This document shows, in pieces, positions 54,980 through 64,000 of a stretch of 64,000 nt of DNA; position 1 is the first letter of the stretch, and the number at the start of each line of letters is the position of its first letter. Below the pieces are notes generated by a model. That model saw only the letters and a list, made by a program, of their open reading frames with translations. It was not told the DNA's origin and made no database searches. This DNA comes from Chrysomallon squamiferum (taxonomy: Eukaryota > Mollusca > Gastropoda > Neomphalida > Peltospiridae). A program made the translations under genes and the position numbers. The DNA lies in NCBI GenBank assembly GCA_012295275.1, contig CM022671.1, forward strand, positions 25,520,322 through 25,584,321, written 5' to 3'.

Positions 54980-55510
54980 TGTTTACAGAAATAGCTAAAA
55001 TGAATCAGTAAATAAATAAATAAACGAAATGTTTGATTTTAAGATTAATTTAACTTTACAATAATTTTCTTTCGTGCTCATTAAGTCCAGATGTCATAAT
55101 ATTACATCCAGAACCTTTAAAACCGATTTTGCTGAATCTTCATTTCATTTCTTCTTCTTCTTCTTCTTCTTCTTTTTATTGTATATTTATCATTTGGTAA
55201 ATATACTTTAACGTAGAAAAGGTTGAATCTACGTGTCAAAGTGTAGAGGGCCAGTAAGTAAAGTTAAAACGTTAATGATATATATTACTATCTTTGTGTA
55301 TCTGTAGACGTCTTGCCTTCTCTTTTCCTTCATTCAGAGCAGCTGGTTTTTTTCAATACGTACGTATCCATCAATCAAAAATTTTAATAATATATTCTTC
55401 AGGTGGTATCCAACCACAGCGAAATGATCGAATTACTTAACAAGAGCCACAGAATATGTATAAAAATATACATGTACAGAAATCGAAGAAAACAAAAACA
55501 AAACAACAAC

Positions 55511-55550
<40 letters not shown>

Positions 55551-58152
55551 GTTTCAGGATTCTGCAGTAGTAAAAAAGACTTTTCTCACGTGCTTAGAAG
55601 AATATAGCTTTTATTCTATCGGGTGAGCATGTTCAAATAAACTGTTATTCTTAAGAAACATTTTCAAATATTTTAAAGTGTCAAACACTGATACTGCATT
55701 TCATGATATTCTGTGCAAGTACTATATTTCAGAAGCATAAACAAAAAATATATAGATGAATAATGGATAAACTAAACCAATCACTGGGACGTAAGGTAAA
55801 CCGAGGCCTCACAGTTTTATTTTAATAAAACATTAACATATTTCTGTGTTACTGCTATTGTCGTTGTCGTTGCTGAAGGAATTAATACGTTTTGTTCTTT
55901 GCCAGAAGCCCAGGATTTTTATTTTATTATTTTTTATTTTTTTTATTTTTTATTCTTCAGCAATGTTATTTAGTTTACTATTTTTGGTTTGTTTGATAAT
56001 GTGTCGTTGATTTTTTGTAATGAATGTTATGATGGTTCGATTAAATAGTGAGATCACTGCAACTTTAATTTGCCTTATTTTCGGGATAAAATTAATGATA
56101 GTCAGAATACTTCCAAGTCATTATTTTACTGTTTTTGCGCTTAAGAAGAAACTTTAGAGCAAATAGGTCCATCACGAACATAATGACGTTATGACTATAG
56201 AAACGTTGAGTTTATACTAAATTTGTTTATTTTTTTTTTTTTATAGTATATACGTTGTTTTTAAGAGAATAAAGCGGACGCAAACGAAAAAATAATATCT
56301 ATCAGTTATTTGGTTTAAATGAAATTATTTAAGATTTATCTGAAATAACAATTTATATATATATATATATATATGTATAAACACACACACACACACACAT
56401 AAACACTTATTAAAGCTTAAATACAAAAACAGATTTTTTTATTGCTAATATGTATATATATTCAAAATAAGAGGCATAATAATTAAATATAATAAATAAA
56501 ATATAATACATCCGTTAACTTTACAATTATATACTTGTAATATTCTTACAAGTTTAATATATATCCCCCTCGAACATTTCATTTCGTTAATGATTTGTTT
56601 TTCAAACGTTATGGCCAACCTTATTTTTCAGAAAACGTGTTTGTGTTTCTATTTTGAGGGGTAAATAAAAAATACTATTCATAGAAAGAGATTCAGACAC
56701 ACGCACGCACAGAGAAAGAGAAAAAGAAATACAATGATATTTATAGCAATATTCACAGCAGTTAATACCATTTAAAAAAAAATATATTTAGATTCCATTT
56801 GGCTTTGATGGGTATCAGAAAGACTTGTGTTGAACTTTAAAAATAAAGTACAACTTCCACCAAACGTTTAATGTTTAATCTTTTCCTTTTATTTTTTTTT
56901 TTTTTTTCTTTTACCGTACAGCATTGAATGTGTTCATAGTCTTTCTTTTCTTTTCTTCCTTTTCGTTTCCTTTTTTTTTTTTTGTTTTTCAGGTATACAA
57001 GTCTGACAAAAAGGAAATTTATACCCAAGTATGTTTGCTCTTTCTGTGTCAATAGAAATTTTCTTCACACTCTACAAACGGCATGAATCAAAACATTAAT
57101 AATATAGCACTATTGTCGTATGTGATCATAAACTTATTACTGTGCGGAAATCAAACTAAGATTCAAACCATTTAAACCTACATTTAGAACTTTTTAAAAA
57201 TGTATTCGATTTTATTTATTTAAGAAAATGTACTCGTATTTTACCTATAGAAAAAAACTAACAATATTGACAGTTCGTGTTCTTCATTACTCTGAATATT
57301 TATTTTATGTTTTTGTTGTGTATTTAGTGTAATTCAGTAACTGTTTGCTCAAAGGTGATTACACTAATGAAACGATAAGAGTATGAAAACAAGCAAAAAT
57401 ACCCCAAGGTAAAATATATAATAAGTGATGGGCTGCGATACCTTTTTCTAATAAGCGTGGAACACACATTTAAAAACCCAGTAAACCTTGCACGTTCCAA
57501 ATTTTTTTCTTTTTTAATTTTTTTTTTTTTTTTAATTTGCCTATAGCATATTTTACACAAAACAGTGAGCAACTGGCAGAGAATAATTATGCCTTTAGCC
57601 AACAGCAAAGTTTTTGGAATATGTGGTTGGGTTCTCCTTTTAATTATCTCAGTATAACTGCTCCTGTGGCATTTTACATGTAATTCTTTAGACATGTCTG
57701 ATAATAAACTCTCCTGTCTCTAAACTGGTTACTGACACAGCACCATAAAAACATAAAAATAACTAATATTAAATTATAAAAACATGCCGATGTTTTAGCA
57801 AACAAAATATATTATTTATCTCAACAAAAAATCTCTTTTTTTCTTCCTCTCCATGTTTTACTTAAGAAAACAACATTTTATAAAATAAAAACAATCCTGT
57901 TATCTGTTTACAGTAAGGAAAGCTTGTGAAAAACATTAAAATATATGAATTAAAAATAAACAAAAGTCAGTATAGAAATTTATATTTTATTTTCATCATT
58001 ACAAAATTATAATGAATATCGAAATCAATACAAAGAGCTAAACCTGTAGCTGTGATTCTCCTTGAGTGAAAAACAGTTAATTAAAATTATGCTTCAAAAT
58101 ATTCCATATGATTTAAATTTATTTTGCCGAAAAACTATTTTCTTCAGACAAT

Positions 58153-58188
<36 letters not shown>

Positions 58189-59917
58189 ATTATCTCATCT
58201 TTTACATACATTTTTATGGTTACCATTACTATAAAGCAAAATAATTTAACATTTATTTTAAAAAGAAACAAAATTAAAAATTAAAAAATGGTGAAAGGCT
58301 TTCATAAGGTATATATGTAAGTATCTAACAGGTCACAATTCAGTTATTTTAACTGATCAATCCATTATCTGCAAATCTGAAAATCCTTTTTATTTAGTTC
58401 AATTCATAAACTTTACAAGATGTATTGAATGTTTTTCTTATATATAAACCCTCTGAATTGTTTTTCTATTAGGAACAGTTAAGCATTATTAACAGGTCAG
58501 TCTTTATAGGCTAGTGATATTTAAAAAGCCATTTTTTAAATAATGTCTAAAGAGTAATATGTATCTAAAAAGTAAAATATTAAATGCTGCTTTATTATTT
58601 CTGCCATAAATGTATACCTAAAAGGAATGTCATTTTATGACAACAGCACCAGAGAAATCTATAGAATATCAACAATGTGGATTATTATTCGATTGAATAA
58701 TAATAATGATGATGATGATAATATTAATAATAATAATAAACAGACTTTAAATATACCATATACCCAAATAATTTTTCTTCTACTCTAAATACCAAAAAAA
58801 AAAATGTCTTCTAATCGAAAAGAAATTAAGTCTGATAGATAATATTACCATAACCCACCAAACCACTAAATTTGTATTTGCTTTGCAATTGTTTCAGTAT
58901 CTTTAAATAAAAATATTATTATACTTAGCAATTCATATATAAAACTAATTCTAAAAGCAAATTAAATTATCCAAAAAAAAAGGAGAAAGGATTAAACAAG
59001 TTTAACTAAGTAGCAGATTAAACAAATTTAACTATTTTAACAATAAAATAAAAACAAAACATCTTCGTTATACTTACAAAATAAAAATGAAAATGATAAC
59101 CTGTTAAGTAGTTTTCAAAATGTCATTTAGCTTTGAAATACGAAAATCAAATAAAAAATTATCTGGGCAGGGCATTATCTCAAGAAAAGTGTATTCTAAG
59201 ATTTCATATTTATATTTTTAAAGTCTGTTTGTTCTTTGAAAAACTTAAACAGAACGTTACACAATACTTTGAAAACTTACATGCAGTTTGAAATTTATTA
59301 TTAAATAAACTTTATAAAATATTTAAAGAAATGGGAATACTTGCACTGTCAGGAGCAAATCCAGTTATTTGAGCAAGAATCTTGAAGATATCGATCCTTT
59401 CTGTTGTGCCAACTAGGCTTTTTCATATTTTACATGCTATGGTTAGTTTTCCGGTCTGTGATTAGGTGCATGTCCAAAAAATGTTGCTGCCAGTCAGTGA
59501 GTGGGTTTTACAATGGTAAAAATTTCACACAGACTTACACAAATAAACTGAAGTCTGACACCTTCTGTGGTAGTGCTGTTCATTCAAACTTCATTAATAG
59601 ATATAGATTTACAAAAAATCTAAAGACAGACGGGTGATTTAAAAAAGAAAGAAAAAATGGTTTATGTATTGTGTGGACTGGACAAAGATACTGTGTTAAA
59701 AGGTACAAGACTATGATTATAAAACAAACAAAATCAGAAAAGAAATATCAATAATAATAATAATAATAATATTAATAATAATTCAATGAATAGTATTTTC
59801 CCTCTTCATATATTGACTTATTTCTACTATCAATGATGGTTTAATGTTTTCAAGATAATTTTTTTTTTACATTATTTTTATAACTGTGTATGCAACAGAT
59901 GTACCCAGAACACCAGC
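54980..59917. other. Intergenic DNA and probable TBL2 3' UTR at the right end
   Basis: No exon supported. It holds (TTC)n at about 55,147-55,174, poly(T) at about 55,519-55,548, TA/CA runs at about 56,356-56,399, T/C-rich runs at 56,880-56,985 and (TA)n at about 58,160-58,184. The part just below 59,918 is presumably TBL2 3' UTR; its length cannot be fixed. Confidence 0.45.
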
Positions 59918-59975
59918 CTACTTGCTCTCTGCATGTCCGTTTGTGGAAGCATTAAGAATGGCTGATAAAGAGGAT
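59918..59975 (-). CDS. TBL2: TBL2 last exon with stop codon
   Basis: Phase-2 entry after acceptor TTCTTTCAG completes Arg and adds SSLSAILNASTNGHAESK before TAG at 59,918-59,920. The short amphipathic helix then polar tail parallels the vertebrate C-terminus in position. Confidence 0.85.
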
Positions 59976-62662
59976 CTGAAAGAAATAAGTAAAATATAAC
60001 ATAATTTGATAACTGTTATTTACATTCCTCATAAAAGTACATACATAACAAAAATCCTCTGAAAAAGCAGTAACATAATGTTGAAAAAAAAACTCTACCT
60101 CGAAAGATAATTCACTGACATTATTTATTATTTAAATTTTTGAAACAATCAATGTGGAAATGATATATGGGTACTGTGAAGAGGCTCATATATCAGATAA
60201 TTCATTGACATTATTTATTATTTAAAATTTTAAAACAATCAATATGGAAATGATATGAGTACTGTGAAGAGGCTCATATATCACAAACTTGAAAATTCAA
60301 ATTAAACAGAAGTTAAAAGGGAAGAGACAATTATCATTACTGTATTAATTAACAAACAACAATAGAAGAAAAATAAATATGCAGATATTTGTACGAGTGA
60401 ATATTTGTTTGTAGATATACAAAGTATAAAAGCTAGTGTGTTGATTTATCTAAAATCTGTATCAACTCATCTCCGTGAATAATGTTCAGTGATTACAGAG
60501 ATGGCATGCAATGTCAGAGGTCATGAAATTCTACACACCTTGCTTCATGTATCTGAACTCGGAGCCTTTCCTTCATTCCACCAGTGGAGGATTTCTTTTC
60601 TTTCTCTTCAAGATCTGCTATTGTAGCCCGATAGCCAGTAACATTGTGAAAGACTTGAGCATGTTTATCTCCCATTGACACAAAGTATCTACCACTGTTA
60701 TCAAAGCATACTGCTGATATTGGTTCTGTGACAGAAATACAAGGGAAGAAATGATGCAGCATCCCAGATTAATTTATTATAATACTTATTACAGGTTTTT
60801 TAAAATAGTTGTTAATAAATTATAAAATTATATTATTAAAATGATTATTATTATACTAAAGAAAGAAACCATTTCAGTAAAATAAATAAGTTAACAAAAT
60901 GTACACAATTAAATTAGCAATCCAGTATCATTTGTTTTTTATTCCAAATGATGCCAAATAACAATGCTAATAAAATATTTCTTTCAAATGACTTTGTCTA
61001 CAAATATAACTTTTAACAACAGTATTAGACTGAAAAAATATATATATTTCTTTTGTGTTTTTTGTATCTCCTATTTGCTTTTTTTCAATTAGTACCTGAA
61101 TGGACATTTTCTATGAATTCTTCTTCTTTGCCATTCAGTGCATTGCATATAGAGAGTGTTGTGTCACCAGCAATGACTACAGTTCTAGCATCAGGAGACA
61201 AAGCTATGAGTTTCAGACCAGGGTAGGTGAGTGTTCCAGTACAGAGAAGCCTAGGATCCTGATCATACTCATATTTTACTAGAAAAATTTACAATTATCA
61301 AACATTTTGAATATAAAATTATCACTGCTAAAAAAGCATATTTTTGTTCATTCAAAGAAATTAAATGAAGGCAAAAGAAAACTGGCACTCTAAATAATTA
61401 ATATATTTGAAAAGTAGTTTCTGATTTTCCCTCTCTAACTATAGTACAACTTATTCAGAATGTAAAAACTGGACAATACAGACATCAAAGATAATTTTTT
61501 TTAAATAATTTAAATTCATAAGAAATGAGAGTAAATTTAATATTGATACAAAAACATGAATTTATTATATTCAATACCAGATTACTATGAGAGAATTAAT
61601 TAATTATGAACAAAAATAGTTTACCATCTGTATTCCAATACTTCCATGTTCCATCCTTAGATACAGAGGCCATTCTAAATAACGAAATTATTAAAGATAT
61701 TTGAATATTTACCTTTATGAATAATTTACTGCAAAATGTTTAGAAAATCAACATGACTTCTTGGTGACATAAAAAACATTTTCTTTTAATTCTATTATTA
61801 ACTTTTACCTTCTTTTCTAATTTTTTTAACCTTTATGAATAATTTACTGCAAAATGTTTAGAAAATCAACAAGACTTCTTGGTAACATAAAAAACATGTT
61901 CTTTTAATTCTATTATTAACTTTTACCTTCTTGTCTAAATGTTTTATTTTCTACCGGTATCAAGCCTATCTAATCTAACATTTAAAATTAATGCAAAACG
62001 ATACCACTGTATAAAATTTAACAATGTTAAGAAAATATTGAAATATATTTTTCTGTAATCAGTAGTATTTGGTGCTTGGCAGTATGAAAAAAAAAAAATC
62101 ATTAAAAAACAAGGACACAGACTATTTGTGGCATACTTACACATCTCAAAATTATAATATCACGTTTAGTATTTACTGTTAAATAATAATTAATATAAAA
62201 AGGTAATCATTTATGTTTGATATTTATTTCAAGTAAAACTGAAAAACGGTTAACCAAAGTTAATTCAGTAGTAAACATTATTAACCACTTACCGACTAGA
62301 ATCACTGTTAAAACTAAAACTATGTACACCAGCACCATGGCCTTTCAACTCAAAAGCTCTTTTAGCCTCCTTGAATACAAACGATTTATCAAAAACAATC
62401 TCCCAAACTTTGACATCAGGTGTAAAACCTAAAAAAAATGAAGATAAAAGGTGTTGTTTAAACATATCCTTCCAAAGCACTTTGCCTCAACATACATAAA
62501 TCAAAAGAATATTTGGTTGTAGTACTTTCTAATGTGATAATGTAAATTTTGTTCCTGCATTTAAATTATTTTAAAAATAACATTTAGTTTTGTTTGACAA
62601 ATATTAACAAAAATAAAACACATTCTCTCATCAAAGAAATAAAATTACATCTCCTTACCCCC

Positions 62663-62694
<32 letters not shown>

Positions 62695-63836
62695 GTTTCT
62701 AATAACTGTCAACTTACTTATAATTAAAGCAACACTGTTCCACAATCTTTAAAAGACACTTACCTGAAGAGCCTACGAATCTGCCACAGTTAGAAACTGC
62801 TCCGTAAGAATTATTCATTTGGTGAGTGTCGATGGTGGTCAGAAGATCTCCTTTTATACTCCATATATTGATGGTTGTGTTGCTGTGACATGTCATAATG
62901 AACCTCCCACTGCTGGCAATTCCAATATTGATAATATCAGCTGCATGGTTTTGCTATCATTAAAAAACATTAATATGACTATAAAAATACATATAACACC
63001 TAAAAGTAGAAGTTTGCTGGATTGATAATATCCTGTAAGTTTATTTTTGAAGCTATATATATTTAAATTGATCTACCAACACAGTGAGCAATTTATTTTA
63101 TATAAAATGGAGCAATCAAATTATCAATGATCAAAATTTGTTTCATTTTATCTTTTACCAAATTTGTTTAATTTGTTTTTAAAAAGGAAATAAAAAAACA
63201 TAATGATATATTTTTTATAATTATACACTGCTACGATTATTTTAAAATGCTTATATTTATGTAATAATATCTTATTAATTAGTATTTTTTAATTACCAAA
63301 AATTATACTTTTACATTATTAATATGAATATCCACAGATAACATAAAATTATACCTTTGGAAAATCAAAAGATGCTGTCATTGCTACACTGCTGCTATCA
63401 TCCTTCTTTGCAATGCGGAATATTCTTATAGTGTTGTCATTGAACAAACTTGTTAAAAATGCTCTAAATAACAAAGAATAGATTCCAGGACAAATGCATT
63501 TTCAGAAAAAAAACATCATGCAGAGAAAGGTTTATATTATCAGAAGAAAACAGCTCTAATATGAAATAAAATAAAATTACAGAATCAGTTAAATCTTCAC
63601 ACAAGCAAACATACAGCAGTCATAAGCTCAGTTAACTTGTCAGATCAAAGATTATCATCATCATCATTAAATAATGGTAACTTGAAATGTTAACATGTCT
63701 TATAAAAGATTATTATCATTAATTTGTGAATGTGTTTTGTTTTAAGTATATACAAATTAAATCATTTACATACTTTGAATCTGGGCTGAAAGCAACTTTG
63801 GTAGCATGGTCCAGTTCAACTGTGCCTCTGATAAAT
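59918..63836 (-). CDS. TBL2: Transducin beta-like protein 2 (WD40), last eight coding exons
   Basis: Eight exons with consistent phases encode the final 324 residues; human TBL2 has about 447, so roughly the first quarter, including the N-terminal membrane anchor, is beyond the right edge. Diagnostic matches to the TBL2 family include AFSPDS, FDFPK, NIGIASSGRFIMT, MNNSYGAVSNCGRFVGSSG, GFTPDVKVWE, RAFELKGH-x-A-x-VHSF, SKDGTWKYWNTD, DPRLLCTG and the C-terminal VFHN-x-x-GYRA followed by a predicted helix. WD repeats are recognisable by GH, D and W(N/E/D) positions. TBL2 is an ER-membrane WD40 protein reported to bind PERK and support ATF4 translation in ER stress; that role is taken from the vertebrate family. 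No truncation or frameshift is seen in these exons. Confidence 0.95.
60106..60284. repeat. 90-bp tandem pair in a TBL2 intron
   Basis: GATAATTCA(C/T)TGACATTATT ... CTGTGAAGAGGCTCATATATCA is present twice, from 60,106 and from 60,196, with few differences, which implies a recent duplication. Confidence 0.93.
60539..60725 (-). CDS. TBL2: TBL2 exon
   Basis: Phase 1-2; acceptor TCTGTCACAG, donor GTGTGT. It encodes the last WD strand (SAVCFDNSGRYFVSMGDKHA), VFHNVTGYRATIADLEEKEK and a Gln/Arg-rich helix. Confidence 0.94.
61096..61278 (-). CDS. TBL2: TBL2 exon
   Basis: Phase 1-1; acceptor TTTTTCTAG, donor GTACTA. It encodes VKYEYDQDPRLLCTGTLTYP and an LALSP-like IALSPDARTVVIA strand, ending EFIENVHS. 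Confidence 0.93.
61625..61674 (-). CDS. TBL2: TBL2 exon (50 nt)
   Basis: Phase 2-1; acceptor TTATTTAG, donor GTAAAC. It encodes RMASVSKDGTWKYWNTD, a WD-repeat end with the SKDGTWK-x-W core. Confidence 0.93.
61711..61946. repeat. 118-bp tandem pair in a TBL2 intron
   Basis: ACCTTTATGAATAATTTACT ... ATTATTAACTTTTACCTTCTT occurs from 61,711 and again from 61,829 with only a handful of substitutions. Confidence 0.95.
62293..62428 (-). CDS. TBL2: TBL2 exon
   Basis: Phase 1-2; acceptor TTTTTTAG, donor GTAAGT. It encodes GFTPDVKVWEIVFDKSF and FELKGHGAGVHSFSFNSDSS, the best conserved part of the family. Confidence 0.95.
62667..62692. repeat. Poly(T) tract in a TBL2 intron
   Basis: About 26 T between TBL2 exons, about 70 bp beyond the donor of the 62,764-62,953 exon in transcript order. 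Confidence 0.95.
62764..62953 (-). CDS. TBL2: TBL2 exon
   Basis: Phase 0-1; acceptor ATGATAG, donor GTAAGT. It encodes a full WD unit, DIINIGIASSGRFIMTCHSN through TTINIWSIKGDLL, then QMNNSYGAVSNCGRFVGSSG. Confidence 0.95.
63355..63463 (-). CDS. TBL2: TBL2 exon
   Basis: Phase 2-0; acceptor GTTATTTAG, donor GTATAA. It encodes AFLTSLFNDNTIRIFRIAKK and ends SFDFPK, aligning with the N-x-D-T-(I/L)-R-(I/V)-F core of the family. Confidence 0.92.
63774..63836 (-). CDS. TBL2: TBL2 exon (first in window)
   Basis: Entry phase 2, exit phase 2; acceptor TTTTTTCAG, donor GTATGT. It encodes FIRGTVELDHATKVAFSPDS, a WD-repeat strand with the AFSPDS signature. The exon before it lies beyond 64,000. Confidence 0.9.
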
Positions 63837-64000
63837 CTGAAAAAAATAAAAATAAAAATAGAAAAATACAAAGAAATAGATGTGTAAATGCACTGTCCAA
63901 CCTTTAGCATAAGTAAACAAAAGCTTTGTTTTTTTCTAAAAAGTATATATACAAATAAAATAAAATATGAGATCAAATTTGGATTGCTTTGAGAAATGCT

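Overview
The window looks like nuclear DNA from an intron-rich invertebrate. A mollusc or another lophotrochozoan is my best guess; this rests on sequence texture and is inference. The DNA is AT-rich and packed with microsatellites ((CT)n, (CA)n, (TAA)n, ACATAC/TATG tracts), poly(A)/poly(T) runs and degenerate minisatellites. All convincing genes have GT-AG introns, and none shows operon-like packing. Three protein-coding genes can be supported, all on the minus strand.

Region 1 (about 1-21,200): ten coding exons of an unrecognised Ser-rich, low-complexity protein. Its first certain exon is at 17,059 and its 3' end lies off the left edge. Splice phases agree from exon to exon, except that two adjacent exons (15,738-15,859 and 16,416-16,565) each need one base removed to stay open. 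The protein carries a short motif three times. A 15-nt first coding exon, overlapping a CRE/ETS-like promoter at about 21.18 kb, is proposed. The introns hold diverged tandem duplications, including a 55-bp array that copies an exon end together with its splice donor.

Region 2 (about 21,200-36,250): no convincing gene. It holds microsatellites, two adjacent foldback palindromes, a small TATA/donor candidate promoter, one GC-rich island, and about 1.2 kb of ACATAC/TATG/TA-rich DNA.

Region 3 (36,256-43,663): a complete three-exon gene for an 808-residue, multi-pass ER mannosyltransferase-like protein of family GT22 (the PIGB/PIGZ type of GPI-anchor enzyme). It has the HPDE motif, a hydrophilic insert and an unusual soluble C-terminal region. 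A 10-codon uORF ends one base before the main ATG.

Region 4 (43,664-59,917): mostly gene-free. It contains a 24-bp minisatellite with an open frame, a TATA-plus-donor candidate 5' exon at 53.2 kb, a complete 260-bp hAT-type MITE, and an (AC)(AT)(GT) palindrome.

Region 5 (59,918-63,836, running off the right edge): the last eight coding exons of TBL2, a WD40 ER-membrane protein linked to PERK and the unfolded-protein response.

The TBL2-like and GT22-like products would both act at the ER, but nothing shows that the three genes work as a unit. CpG is visibly scarce across the region 1 gene and TBL2 and commoner between them, as expected for mosaic gene-body methylation in invertebrates. I found no tRNA, rRNA, CRISPR array, operon or clear new defence or biosynthetic system.
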